DNA of 64,000 nucleotides from Crambe crambe (GCA_963924555.1 OZ004583.1:8880582-8944581); one strand, 5' to 3'. Counted from the stretch's first letter, positions 1 to 12,232 are shown. The notes: a model not told the origin generated them from the sequence alone. Numbers and translations are program-made.

Positions 1-260
1 GTAAATTTGCGTAGTTTTTTCCTGCTCAATTTTTGCTTTGAATGATCATAGTTAGTATCTCGGTCAAATAATGAGGCATGGAAAAAATGACTGTAAGAAA
101 AACCAACTTTATAACTGCACATAGTAAACAAAAACTACATGTAAACACAAAACATTATATATCAATAAAGAGCAAATTTATTGCTCTTTCCAAATGTACC
201 CTTCATAAAATAACATGACTGACACAGTATCAGCAATTTTGGCGTAAATAGATTCTTATT
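1..260. other. AT-rich sequence, no feature seen
   Basis: No coding exon, RNA gene or terminal repeat was recognised here. Confidence 0.5.
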
Positions 261-827
261 GTGGAGGCAGTTACTGGACAGTGAATAATAATGGGTAATG
301 ATCTTTATAATAGGCCATGGTAACAGCAAGGAAGCGGAGAAATTGGAAATCCGAAGATCTGGAGAGAGCTGCAGAGGAAGTTAGAGAGGGGAAGGTGTCT
401 GTCAGAGAAGCAGCAGCAAAATATTGTATACCAAAGAGCATGGTACATGATCACTCCAGCTTGAAGGTTAAGCAAGTTTCAAGTCCTGGACCATCTCCTG
501 TGTTAATGATAGAAGAAGAAACTGAATCATGTTACCTTCTATTATCATTATCATTATCATTTCTTACAATAATAAGCACATGTGCAGCCATTTTACCTTC
601 ATTTTAAGAGCTGTCCGCCAACTGCCTCTATTGTCCGTTAACTGCCTCCAGTAGGCGCCTACTCTAAATCTCTCCCAGAAATCAGCATAATAGGACTTGC
701 TTAGCTTCCTGCCTGGATAGAGCGAGGTAGGCCCATAGCTATCCAAAGCCCCCCTGCAATCTTCCTTGCACTCGCTAACCCGCCGGGAAAAACCACAACT
801 TTGTTAACTGTCCGTTTACTACCTCCG
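261..827 (+). mobile_element. DNA transposon remnant with psq/CENP-B-type helix-turn-helix
   Basis: An ORF beginning at 317 starts with basic residues RKRRNW and continues through LERAAEEV and VSVREAAAKYCIP, the signature of the psq/CENP-B N-terminal helix-turn-helix that precedes the DDE transposase of pogo/Tigger-like transposons. No DDE catalytic region follows; the ORF ends after 96 codons in a low-complexity stretch. A motif resembling TGTCC-x5-ACTGCCTCC is present inverted near 261-282 and direct near 611-630, 631-650 and 808-827, so terminal or subterminal repeats of the element are probably present but its exact ends are unclear. Likely a truncated, non-autonomous copy; a domesticated DNA-binding protein is possible but unsupported. 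Confidence 0.6.
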
Positions 828-1079
828 TTACTCTATCTATGATACGGCCCAGAGAAAACGGGAAGTTTCGGAAAGATGTGAGGGTGCGTATCCAACACTG
901 TGCTTATCTTCGAAGTGAAGAAAACTGTGAGGACCTGGCATTTCTGTCGGCCAGCTCCACCCCAGAGTACAGGGGGTCTGGTCCGGTCTATCCCTTTAGA
1001 GAAGTGGAAGAAGCAAGATCGCGTGATTATTGCTTTTGATGTTTAAAAAAGGAGGCGAGGTAGCAAGATCGGCAGTATC

Positions 1080-4000
1080 ATGGTACCATTCCCGTCTCTC
1101 TTCCTCGTGATGATCTCCTTTATGGGTTTCAGAAGTATTAGTGGTAAGTTCCTGTTGAAGAAGAAAGCGACAGCTCTCTCTCTCTAGACTGTGGCCATTA
1201 TTATTATTATGAAATTAAAGTATTAGAAAGTGTGTGGATATTCATGTGTATAGAGCGGTTTTATAAAATTTGCTGGTGTACACTGCTAGAGTATAGTATG
1301 GTATAGCTGCAATATAGCTAGACGGACAAACTACCCTATAAGTTTGATAGCATATGAGCAAGTTAAACCTTGCTTCTCCTGATATCTTGGCCTTTTTTTC
1401 CAGTTTTCAGTGTAAAAGAACAGCTTGCCATTGCTTAAAGTTATAATATGATGTAATCAAAAGTCACATGTATGATGAAACTGCTCTATATATTATGTGG
1501 AGGGCAATTATAAGGTTAGGGATATCTAAAATATCTTTTTCAGCTGGCCACGGTGTTGTAGTCACATTAAAGGAGCCACACTAAGTTTATATTTCCAAGT
1601 TTATAAGCTGGCTTAGTTTTAGTGATTTTCTACACAACTCTATGCTGCTGGGCTTTCATGGCTGATTAGCTAGCTTTAGCGCTATACCTTTCTACTGTAG
1701 TCTAAACCTAAACTTTGTCAGCATAGCATGTAGGATCATAAGATCAAATTGTACAATTTCAATCTATGTACCTATATGCTATGTAGTCCTGCTGGCCTGA
1801 ACTATCTCAGCAATGGCTGAGAACTAGAAGATGGCATGCATATAATTTTTGGTTCTATAGTATGATAGTAGTACTGTAAGTACTGAGATGGAAAGAGTAA
1901 TGAGAGCAGAAACATTAACATTGTGTTTATTACTTGGTATGTAATTTTTCAAGGTGAAGTTCAGATACTGATTGGGCCAGAAGATGTCAGGATTGAAGAA
2001 GGAGCAACTGCGAGATTTCCTTGTGTGTACAATGGGACAATAAGTGTTCCATTTTGGAAGATTAATGGCATACCATATGTACCAGACCAATTACCATACA
2101 GACACATCTATTCCTATCCAGACCAAACACTAATAGTGACTGATGTTGTTTCAAGCCTGAACTTGACTACATATCAGTGCATATTCTTTTTTGAGGAAAG
2201 CTCTGTAGGTATCTTGACAGTATTGCCAGGTAAAATCCAGGTACAAATAAGATTGACAATACTCAAAATTATTTCAAAACATGCAGGAAATGATACATCA
2301 AAGGATGAACCCACTGTTGGGGGTAAGTCATGAATAACAGATACAACATTTTACTTAATATGAGGCACCTGTCAAGTAAAAATTCTTGTATAATGGATGT
2401 ATAGGTACCATAAACCTGACGAATGTTACAGAGCCCACTGTTGCGGGTAAGTCATGAATAACAACATTTACTTCAACATGAGGCACCTGTTCAAGTAAAA
2501 ATTATTTGATGTATAGGTACCATGAATCTGATGACTGTTACAGTATGGATATGGAAATCAGTCACAGGAAATGATACATCAAAGAAGGAGCTCAATATTA
2601 GGGCCCAGGGTAAGTTGATGTTGCTAGATACAATATCAGTTTTTTTACATCGAAATTTCATGGTACATACATCTATCAAAACACTGATCCATCTGCACCT
2701 GTAAAATTGAATGGTTGCTGCATGTACTTAACCATTATTAAATTTTCCATCAGGATATTATTATGGAATATTCATAACTGTTCTCATCGTTACTGGTGCT
2801 GGCTCTCTGATGATTTGCATATATATGCTGCTCTTCAGCAAAAGATTCAGAAAGACTCTCAGAAAAGGTAAAATATGCTGCTATATCTTTGCATGTTTGG
2901 ATGTTTAACTAGCTGTAAATTATATATTGTACAGATAATGAACAATGCCATGATAGTATGTCTGATGAAGAGTGCCCCAAGATTGGTGTTCTTGATGGGT
3001 AAATTTAAGATTTCTGTACACACTCATTGATTTTTATTAAACAGGGCTACTCTGAAGAGGACAGTACCTATTAGCTTTGCCCTCAGTGGCATAGACTTAG
3101 GCTATCCTTTGTTTATGGGTTGTGATCACAAAGAGAAGCTCAAAATTCTCCAGGAAGCACGTCATCGAACCTGTTACAGTGCTGATGAAATTATGATACC
3201 ATGCTCTTACTCGCTGACCATTTCTGATGGCAATCGATCACGATATTATGGAGCTCTTGACAGTAGTAATGTCCCACTATCATTAACTTATGACGAAGAA
3301 CTTTCCAACGAGGTGTGTGATAGCTCTAAATTGAAACGACCTGTTTGTGTGTTTCCCCAAGCGACATTATGCACAGATTTTTCAGCCTGTGTTCCAATAG
3401 TTTCATCTTGGCAGACTACAACTGGAGTTCTAATGCCTATAACTGATAAGGAATGTAGTGATAATAATGATCGTAGCTGGAGTGTAACCATCATGCTTGA
3501 CAGTGAGAACAGCTACTTGGTTCCCTTTCCCATTCAAAGTGAGGAAATCCATGAATGTACTACCGAGTACCAGTTTGTCCAACCCCAGTATGAGTCACAG
3601 ATCCATCATAGTAACACTGCTTGTGATGACTTTGGCATGCAACATACGAGTTCTTGGGGATGTGCAAACAAAAGCTTAGTGAAGTCAGATATACCGAAAG
3701 ACTCCAGGAAGGTCACAATCTTTGGCATAGACTCTCCATTGTTCTATGGTAAGTTAGTGGTGCAGGTGGAAGGTACCTTATTATGGGTACCTTATTTGGT
3801 CAGTTGTTTACATAATTTGGTTGTAGTAGTGTGCATGTGGGTGCATTCACGCTATACACAAAGTCTCATTCCCATTCCTAAGTGTTGGTATACATGCAGT
3901 TGTAACTCTACAATATACAGAGGTTTTAGGGAATCTTGCAAAATGCTGAGTGTGCATTCTCGCGCATGCTCAACTTTTGAGCCTCGAAAATCTCACCGGA

Positions 4001-5269
4001 GAAGGTGAATGGCATGCTAATAGGTTAGAACTATACTAGAACAGTCACTAGCTAGCTCTTCAAAGCTTACTTCTCTAAAGTCCTTTCCAAATCTGAGCAC
4101 AATTTCAAAAATCAAACAGTGCGCATGCGTAGTAGTCGGACGCCTGACGACCAATTTTTGCAAGATTCCCTAAAACCTCTGTAAAGTTTACATACAACTG
4201 CAGTTAGGACATGCACTCTGCCAACCAGCACTGTCCCACTGCACATGTGCAACAAGGGTTAAGCAATCGGTTTATATAATATGTCTGTCTGTGACAGAAA
4301 ATTTGTGCTTATTCGACACTTATTGCTAGCATATTTCATACTTAGGTTTTCTTGCACCCATAATGCTGATAGCATAGCTCTCTTGGTGACTTGAATGCAT
4401 GTTTTCTTGCTGGCTCCACCTCTAAGGTTATCGATCCTATAGTCAGGAGAGAATTTTTCGTGATGGCTAAGTATGATGTGTTAAATTTGCTCATTCTTTT
4501 GTCAATAGATTCAAAGAAATTAGAAGATGAGAGTGAATACACTTCTACTTGTATACATCAACAATTTCACACGACCAACTGGCCAAAGGGTTCTTCTATT
4601 GATAAAGATGATGCTAAGGCTCTCGTTGAACACTGTACAATCCTGCAAACACTGGATCTCAGTCATAACCCTATTGGTGCTGATGGTGCCAAGGCTCTTG
4701 CTGAAGGTGCCGAGGCTCTTGCTGAAGGTGCCGAGGCTCTTGCTGAAGGTGCCAAGGCTCTTGCTGAAGGTGACAAGGCTCTTGCTGAAGGTCTAAAAAC
4801 CTGTACAAACTTGCTAACATTGAATCTCAGTAGTACTGTTCGATTATGTACACAAATGATGTCGGAGGAAATCAAGAGTACACATGATCCTGGTCAAATC
4901 ATGGCTCCGTATAGACTACAATCGAATTGTCCATCTAATTCTCGTATGTTTTCAGTTGATAGGAAGTATAGGTATAGCAGCACTGGAAGTCGGCTTCGTT
5001 TACGAGAAATGATCTTTGAATATAAAACTTCATATGCTAATAAAGATTTCGAGTTTATTAAGTTGAAACTCAGAAAAATAATCGATGCTGCAGCAGACGT
5101 CAACATTGAATATCTTATCAGCTACCTACTTCAAAAGAACCTAAGCCTGACCTCAAAAACAAACGTGGACAAACCTTTTCTAATGAATGGCCTTGGTCCA
5201 TCGGATGTAGATGTGTGGAGCCTAGCTGCATACAGTATGGTTGGCATTCATTATAGAGCTGGCTTTTAG
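1080..5269 (+). CDS. Ig-domain transmembrane receptor with LRR-containing cytoplasmic region
   Basis: Inferred exons: 1080-1143 (signal peptide starting MVPFPSLFLV), 1954-2229 (Ig), 2287-2322, 2405-2446 and 2517-2609 (stalk), 2754-2867 (transmembrane), 2935-2998, 3045-3748 and 4509-5269. All junctions keep frame, giving about 717 residues. The Ig domain has the B-strand Cys in ARFPC, the C-strand Trp in PFWKING and the F-strand TYQC. The membrane segment runs FITVLIVTGAGSLMICIYM and is followed by basic SKRFRK. The cytoplasmic part holds several tyrosines (LTYDEEL, TEYQFV) and then an RNI-type leucine-rich repeat (LQTLDLSHNPIGADGAKAL). The join over the 760 bp intron at 3749 is the least certain: the LRR exon might belong to another gene. 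Function unknown; a recognition receptor is inferred from its neighbours. Confidence 0.7.
2287..2609 (+). repeat. Tandemly duplicated stalk mini-exons with introns
   Basis: A unit of about 110-120 bp is duplicated. The blocks ACCCACTGTTGGGGGTAAGT and GCCCACTGTTGCGGGTAAGT are each followed by similar intron sequence and a GTATAGGTACCAT acceptor. A GAAATGATACATCAAAG block also recurs at 2287 and 2565. The encoded stalk pieces are rich in Thr and Asn-x-Thr sites. Confidence 0.8.
3918..4181. mobile_element. MITE-like foldback element in the last intron of the Ig-LRR gene
   Basis: CAGAGGTTTTAGGGAATCTT at the left end is matched by an inverted copy at the right end ending CCTAAAACCTCTG, for 25 bp of near-perfect terminal inverted repeat. 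Weaker inverted similarity containing GCAGTTGTA extends about 25 bp outward on each side, so the real ends may be near 3893 and 4206. No coding capacity. Confidence 0.75.
4684..4790 (+). repeat. 21-bp coding minisatellite in the LRR exon
   Basis: Five in-frame copies of a 21 bp unit encode GAKALAE-type heptads (GAKALAE, GAEALAE twice, GAKALAE, GDKALAE) before the repeat resumes with GLKTCTNLLTLNLS. This expands the helical part of one LRR unit by about four heptads. Confidence 0.9.
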
Positions 5270-5745
5270 CCACTACCGAGCCTTATAAGGGGGGGGGGAC
5301 ATATTATTTAAAATTTACATACATGTACCAATAAAAAAAAAAAAAATAAAAAAAGCAAATAGACTCTATTACTTGCTCTTAATTAAAAAGGCAAATAGAA
5401 TGCCATTACTTATACTATTAATTCAAGCTGTGCATTCTTTGTGAAATTACACTTCTCCAGCTAGTTTGTGGAAGATTGCTAATGTGATGAGGTGAGAAAC
5501 CATAAATTTATTTATAATCTAACACTAAAATTTCTTGTTATCTAGGTCTGCACCACCAGTGGATAATGAAAGGAAAACCACCATAGTACACTAATCAGTA
5601 ATTTAGCATAAATTGTCATTTTCATTATGATCAATCATGTATGATTGCCCTTGAAATTAGTTCTCGCGCGCATGAACTCATAAAGGGTGTGACAAATGGG
5701 GTAAAGTTACAGTTTAAAGAAAACTAAAGGTTCAGGAAAACAAAG
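5270..5745. other. 3' flank of Ig-LRR gene; A-rich tracts
   Basis: A G run at about 5290 is followed by AATAAA near 5330 merging with an A-rich tract, a possible poly(A) signal for the upstream gene. No other coding exon was recognised. Confidence 0.4.
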
Positions 5746-5779
5746 TAATTAAAGGGTGTAGAAAACAAATACAAAGAAT

Positions 5780-6930
5780 TCAAGTGTTTCCGTCACCAGG
5801 GAGAGGTGGTGGGCATACGATTGAGCCATAGGCTTGCATTGCCTCTCCACAGGGTGATGGCAAGATGTTGAAAGTGGTTTCTCCTGGGAACGAGCCAGTC
5901 CTCTGACCCAGGTGACGGCCAATTCTGCTGATGGTAAGGGATGCCTCTTCACTCCATCCTCCCAGTGATTCAACAACCATGGGGATGAAGGATACACCTA
6001 CTGCTTGGCAGGGTTCATTATGAGCAGCCATCTTCCTTTCCTCTCCTATGCATAAAGCATGGCCTTGGGTGTTAGCGGCAGCAGGCAGGATAGAGGATTG
6101 CAGGGTGGAAATGACAGTGATGTCTAGGGCAGCAGGACGACCTCTGCACCAGTTGGGAAGGAAAATATCAGCTGGACGGCTGTTGGTCCCGGGAATGAGG
6201 GAAGGGATTTCCTTCCTTGGGGCGAGGGCAGCTGACTGGGTGGCAGAGAAGAGAATGTCCCAAAGGGAATCGTGACGATGGATCCTGTCTCCGTTACCAC
6301 CGCATCCCACATAGTGATCTCCAAAAGAATCCACTATGCCTTCCTTGGCACACACTTAGGACCTTGGGTTCTTGCCAGCCAATAATCATTCACTCTCACG
6401 CATAATCGACGAAGCAACACACTCCTCCCTCCTTGACTCCGCCCCTGACTGCCACTCCGGGGGCTTTGGCCCTGTCCACTGCAATCCCTCATGCCAGAGA
6501 CTGGCTAAATGTAACAGCCTTGGGGCTCCACCTACATGATCCGGAGTTCCGCCTGTGCCTTGCACTGATGGAGAGGGACATCGATCTCCTCCACTGAAGA
6601 CCAGTCTGGCCTCTTAGCAGCATGGGCCAAATCTGAGACAGCTCTGGCCAAATGGGGGGAGGGGAGATGTTAGACTGGCTAATGATTCTGGTGATCAGGC
6701 TGCAGGATTGGGTAAGGGAGCCAATGAAGCTTGGAAGAGAGGCTTTCTTCCAGGCCCAGTCCGAGAGGAGGGTAGATCTGACAAAGTCTCTCTAATCAGA
6801 GAGTCAAAAGCCAAGGTGGCTTGTTGAATGACTGTAGGAGGACAGCATCTCAGGGAGAAATTAAACTTGGGGAGAGAGAAGTGATTTAGAGGTGGCCGGG
6901 CTACTACAGCCTCCGCGGTCTAGCTCCTTG
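5780..6930 (-). mobile_element. Fossil retroelement: 3' part of a reverse-transcriptase ORF
   Basis: The minus strand encodes the region downstream of the reverse transcriptase typical of a retroelement family common in sponges and cnidarians: a GDHYVGCGG zinc-like motif, then RPADIFLPNW and GRPAALDITV, which resemble a PD-(D/E)XK-type nuclease core. A piece normally lying just upstream (HARDWLNV, GLHLHDPEFRLCLAL) is present on the opposite strand at about 6450-6597, and further minus-strand pieces continue to about 6900, so the copy is rearranged. Base composition is much more GC-rich than the surroundings. Broken copy; family placement is from memory of similar proteins. Confidence 0.6.
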
Positions 6931-8136
6931 CTCGGTAGACAGAGGCCGAGCTGGATCCGCTCGTCATCCAAGATGCTTTCCAGTGTCCAGTGTCTGTATC
7001 TATCCCGCTTACCTACTACACGCATGTGCAGATTAGCCCAATACTTTCAGGTTGGTTGACCAAGTACGTGTCAAGCAGCACCACTGTACAGTAGTGCTGG
7101 TCACCTGACTTGTGCCCAATCAGATCTCTGGGGGGGAACTGAGGCTGAAAGGTCATGATCTTCTAGTACTAGTAGCGTTTACAGTAAGGAGCTCTTTAGC
7201 TTTTCAAAACACCTGATGAATATATTTTTAAAATGGCAAATCTTTTTACCCATGTAAATTGTGACACTATAAACAGTAGGTAGTTGGATCCTCTAGCTGT
7301 TTCACCATACTGAAATGTACAGTACAGCCTGAAATACATATTCAGGACAGACCACACACAAATCAGTATTATCCCAGGATAGTTGGGAACTCTGTCAGAG
7401 GGGATCATTATAGCATCATTCAAGTTCACCATGCCTTAAAACACATGGCAGAATGATGAGTCGGGGAAGATTTCAAATTATGCTGGCATTTCAGGACATG
7501 AACAACTGATCAGGATAAATCCAGGAGTCCAGGCCTTCCTCTCACTTGTACGTAGATGTCTCTCATGCTCACCGAAGAAAAAGGTAGTTAAATACTTTTT
7601 AGTGAGGAACACCCAATCTTTAGCCAGTAATAGCAGGTGTCATAATCAAGTGGGAGATGAAAGGCATGATGCCAGCAAGTACAAGATTGGCAGTTGTCCA
7701 AAAGATGGTTTTACATGTAGTGAGGCTTATTCCAAGATTTCGGAGTTAGGGGGGATTATCATGACCCTGACTCCTGACTGCATGCACACATGCAATGCGA
7801 AGTGAGCATATATAGCCAACGCCAAAAAGATAGAAGGTGCTAACTCCTCTGCTCTTCTAATACAAAGCCCCCCCCCCCCCCCCCCCCCCCCCCCAGACTC
7901 ACAGGAAGAGATGCCTGAATCCAAGCAACATCCAAATTCTATCAGCATACGTACATGTCATAGCTAGTCCTGCTGACCAAAATGAAATACCTAGCTAGCT
8001 AAACATTTATAATACCTCTAAATGTTAATAATTATAGCTAGCTAATCAACAACTTTCAGTTTCAATTTTCTGATGCCGTAAAGTAATTTTGGAGATGTAG
8101 CTAGCTACGTAGCTAACTCTTTCAAGGACAAAGAAC
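6931..8136. other. Intergenic, with a C27 homopolymer
   Basis: No coding exon was recognised. An uninterrupted C run spans 7868-7894. Short ORFs here lack signal peptides, domains or matching splice sites. Confidence 0.5.
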
Positions 8137-10284
8137 ATGAGCTATCGTACTATCATGCTTACAGTATATATCCTTTTGACACTGGCAACTTCAAAGTTAG
8201 GTAAGTGTATGCAGCTTAGCAATTATAAGCAGCTGCTTGCAATAACTATTATATTTGTGTTCAAGGAGCAGTACAGATAATACAAGGACCAGTAGATGTT
8301 TCAGTTAGAGAAGGAGAAACTGCTAGATTTCCCTGCATATACAATGGAACAAGAAGTATCCCATTCTGGCGGATAAATCACACTGTTTATTCACCTGATA
8401 TGCTGCCACACAGACACATTTATTCCTATCCTGAACAAACTTTGATAGTGAATGATGTTATTTTGAGTCTGAACTCCACTATCTATCAGTGCGAATTTTT
8501 TAGTGCCATCAGTTCTAAAGGTGTCCTTGCTGTGTTTTCAGGTATTGCATGATGTAGCTGCATGCATGTATATGGACTTGCAAGAATTATTAGCTACCCT
8601 TCACTGTAAAAACTAAAGTGTGCGTGGCACACCATATTGTCGCAATGTTCACACAAAAAAGCATTTTGGTGTGAACATTGTGAATATTTGGTGTGCTTTG
8701 CACTAGTTTTACAGTGTTGTATTGACAAATCACTATTATTGTCAGTGGTATACACACACTTTTGGGACAAGGTATATAGCTGATTTTAAGAACTTGTGTA
8801 CTTGCCTGGGGATACCCAAGCTATTATCATTGCTGTAGTTAGTGGTGGCTAACATGTCAATTCACGGCCTTTTTTTATCTATCACAGTAAATGAAATAAT
8901 AATTACTGAAGCAGAAATGGAGAGAATTACTTTGTCCCTTACAAGTAAGATAATCATTTTACTGCATACAGTCTTACAGCTTACTTTTGACAAATGTATT
9001 TGCAATATTCAGTTAGTAATTATGGTAATTATGTTAACCATGCAAAAGCAACTGAATTAATAGCGACAATTTACTTGACTAATGTAGCTTGTGTTTATTT
9101 TCAGTTTGAAATTATGCTATGTTAATCATGCAAAAGTAACCGAATAACAACCATGCAGTTATAGCTAATTATGGTGTTGAATAAGTCAGGAATCAGGATT
9201 TAGCCGTATCTTTCTCTTGGACATGTATAGCAAATGAGGCAGTAACTACAGAATTGGAAAATACTCAGTTTCACTCATCAAGTAAGCAGTTTCTTCATGT
9301 AGCTATGACTGAACACAATTTCATCCTCAGGACTGCATGACATATACACATGGGTTTGTATAATGCAGGCTACCATCGTATGCAGTCTACAATTGTTCCT
9401 AAACTATTAGCTATAACAAAGCTACAATTCTAATTTCAAGATCCATCTTCATGCATTCATGTTATAGGTATCTTCACCAATATAACTGCTGATTTGGAAG
9501 AAGAAGATTGTGGCAGCACCATGGGTTCATGTTCAAATGGGTTCAACAGCACAATAAGTGCTGTGCATAGGCTTACTCTTGGTTTGTTGACAAAAAATCT
9601 AAGTTGATTAGCTATATGAAGTTGTGAAACATATTATTCTGTCCCAAAAACTAATGAATGCATACACACTTTTTCCTGCCTGAAGATGTAGCTACTAGGA
9701 ACTAGATGAGCTGCATGATGGGTGGCCAGAATAACTCAAGTATAGCCAGCTGCAATTAGCCAGATAGCTATAATAGCTAATTATCATCTCCATAAATAAG
9801 TTTCTGGTTGTGCAATGGCCTGCCTGCATGGCCTGTTTGCCCTACATTACATCAAAACAGTCATCTTACGATTGTTGTCATCCTTGTAAATGTAATAGTG
9901 ATCAGTATATCAGTGGTATCTGCTGCTTGTGTCATCATCTTGTTGGCAGTTTTGATTCTATTTGCTTACATGACATGGAAAAGCAGTCACACTAAAGGTA
10001 AAGTGTAAAGCATGGCATTGTTTAGTTAAAGCACATGCAGTCATAGCATCATTTTCTTGTTCTAATTAGCTCAAAATGGTATTGCTCTGGAAGAGAATCC
10101 ATGCTATGAGCAAGTTAATGTAAAAGTGGAAGAGAACCCATGTTACATACCGAGTAGAATTGAAATGGAGGCAAATCTCTGCTATGGTGATAGATGGGGG
10201 GGCATTCAGCTGAAGAAAAATGAAAACACTGAAAATATACCTGGAAATAATAATGACCAAATAATATATGAAACTATTATTTGA
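8137..10284 (+). CDS. Ig-domain receptor with three ENxCY motifs and an ITIM-like tail
   Basis: Inferred exons: 8137-8200 (signal peptide MSYRTIMLTVYILLTLAT), 8266-8541 (Ig), 8888-8944, 9231-9281 and 9468-9581 (stalk), about 9861-9997 (transmembrane) and 10070-10284 (tail). The Ig exon is 276 nt, identical in length to the Ig exon of the gene at 1.1 kb, with ARFPC, PFWRIN and YQC landmarks. The membrane segment reads VVILVNVIVISISVVSAACV onward and ends before TWKSSHTK. The tail carries ENPCYEQV, ENPCYIPS, ANLCYGD and ends IIYETII, an ITIM-like [IV]xYxx[IV] site. All junctions fit except the acceptor before the transmembrane exon, where the phase does not match the preceding donor, so a small exon may be missed. 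Predicted inhibitory or adaptor-recruiting receptor. Confidence 0.75.
8602..8716. mobile_element. Short foldback element (MITE-like)
   Basis: About 50 bp inverted arms: CACTGTAAAAACTAAAGTG at the left end pairs with CACTAGTTTTACAGTG at the right end, and TGTTCACAC with GTGTGAACA near the centre. It lies in an intron of the Ig receptor gene. No clear target-site duplication. Confidence 0.7.
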
Positions 10285-11176
10285 ATGTGTTATTGTTTCA
10301 TGTGCATTGCATGATTATTGCATGCATGTTGCTGTTTATTAATTATTATTAAAATTGAGGAGTAGTGTACTGCATGCATAGGGGAAAAATAATACTTCCC
10401 AAAGGTGATGCCATGTTTTCTATTTTTGCATCTGGCTTGAAAAACTCTAATACTAGGCTATTAGCTATACTATACTAATTTGCAATAGCTTCCCGGTGCA
10501 TGTGGGTAGGGAAGTTAAATATAATCTGCATGGTCTTCACACTAGCTAATTCTACAGGTCATTGATATGGCATGCTGCATAATGGTCCAAGCCTGCACCA
10601 ATTTTCTACCAGTAATTGTTTATAACTATGCATGACTTTCCCAAAAATGATCATAAATGTTTACAAAAATACATGTTTTCATTTTTATCACAGGGCCCTT
10701 TAGCTAGCTAAATGGCCCACAGGTTGCTTAAAAATTATACATAGCTATAGCTAATAAGTAAAGGGTCTCTGTGTATTTAAACATACCACTCTATTCCCAC
10801 TTACCTTTACACCTTATCCGCATCTTGAGGAAGTCTTGATTTGGTCCATGATCCCCTGTTATGTAGTTTGCCATAGGTACTGGGAAGAATCCCAGCCCAA
10901 CACGATCACATCATTGCAATAACCCAAACGATGGAAAGACCGAGTGCAGATATAAGAGGAAAGGGGGTTGGGTGGGAACTGACTTCAGCTGACAATTAAA
11001 TAACCCACTGATAATTAGCCAAAGATATATCTGCATGGTAATATAGTGGCCCAAATAACACTTAGCTACAGTCCTTACATAGCTACCAAGTAGGGAAAAA
11101 CAAAAAACAAAAACAAAACAAAAACAAAAGCAAAAACAAAAACAAAAAACAAAGAAACAAAAATGTAGCTAATGTA

Positions 11177-11517
11177 AGGCCACATCAACTTAATTGTTTA
11201 TCATCCCCTAATTTTTTCTCTTCTGGACTTTTAATTTTATTTCTACTGAGCATGTGCATGGTGTGCTCTATTAAATTCAGGTGTGATTTCAGTGTGATAC
11301 TAGTTTTAGCAGCTATTAAATTATGGTATTTCTTAGGTGTGCAGCTATTATTTTGAACTTCAGCTTTTTTGGTCAAACTTCTGTGTTTTCACTTGTTTGC
11401 TTTTTTGTGGGATAAGATCATGCATAAATAGTTGCCATGGAAACCAATAAAAAATAGCTTCCTCCCGGCCCCTCTCCTATTTGGGATGATAAACAAGTAA
11501 TTAATTTGATGTGGCCT
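11177..11517. mobile_element. 341-bp MITE with AATGTA target-site duplication
   Basis: The left end AGGCCACATCAA is exactly inverted at the right end (TTGATGTGGCCT), with inverted similarity continuing through TTTATCATCCC for about 35 bp. AATGTA flanks both ends (11171-11176 and 11518-11523). No coding capacity. Confidence 0.8.
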
Positions 11518-12232
11518 AATGTAAAATAAATTCAAAGCACATTTCTTCCCTGAGTAGCTATACTGCTGCCATCACGGATCTATAAAGTACCTTCGTCATT
11601 CTCCATGCTATTAACTTAGACCACCTAACTAATCTAAGAACACGTGCAAGCAGATTCTTACTTTAGCTTTCTCACCTGTAGCAGCAAGCCTTAATTGCAG
11701 ACACTGCTAACCAGTGTGTGTACATGCAAGTCTTGTGGCCATCACATTCACTTCAATTGTAAGGTTTGCAAAAAAATGTACCTCTCCCCTTCAGTAAGAC
11801 ATTTGTAAGTAGTAAAGAATACATTGTAGGCTGTTCTGGTAGGCCGGTGTCAGTGATGGTTACTCTGTAGGCCATTCTGGAGGGCCAGTAGGCAGTTCTG
11901 GAGATAGGCCCAAGGGCACTGGTGCCAGTGATAGGTACTCTGTAAGCCATTCTGGAGGGGCACTGGTGCCAGTAGGCAGTTCTGGAAGCAGAACGGAATT
12001 ACCCGCCGTTCGAAATAGCCCCACTTCACCTTACCTCTTCTTGCAGGCCATCCATCTGAGCCAAATACATTTTGTGCAGGTTGAATCATGCCATTTCCTC
12101 CTGCCACCACTTCCTCCACCACAACACATTATCAGTCCTACTGCACCTCCACCACTGCCCCTTCCACTAGCACCACAAGATTAAAGATACTTCCACGTCC
12201 TACCCTATAACTTATTATTGTAATGAATAATG

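Noticed and set aside
839-1039. 66-codon plus-strand ORF just before the first receptor
   Set aside because: No recognisable domain, and it lies upstream of a clear signal-peptide exon; likely chance or 5' flank.
7868-7894. Pure C tract, and the G tract at 42978-43000, considered as G-quadruplex regulators
   Set aside because: Homopolymers of this length are slippage-prone and no gene is positioned to use them; no further evidence.
11966-12184. Proline-rich 72-codon ORF
   Set aside because: Low-complexity CCA/CCT run within a locally duplicated non-coding patch.
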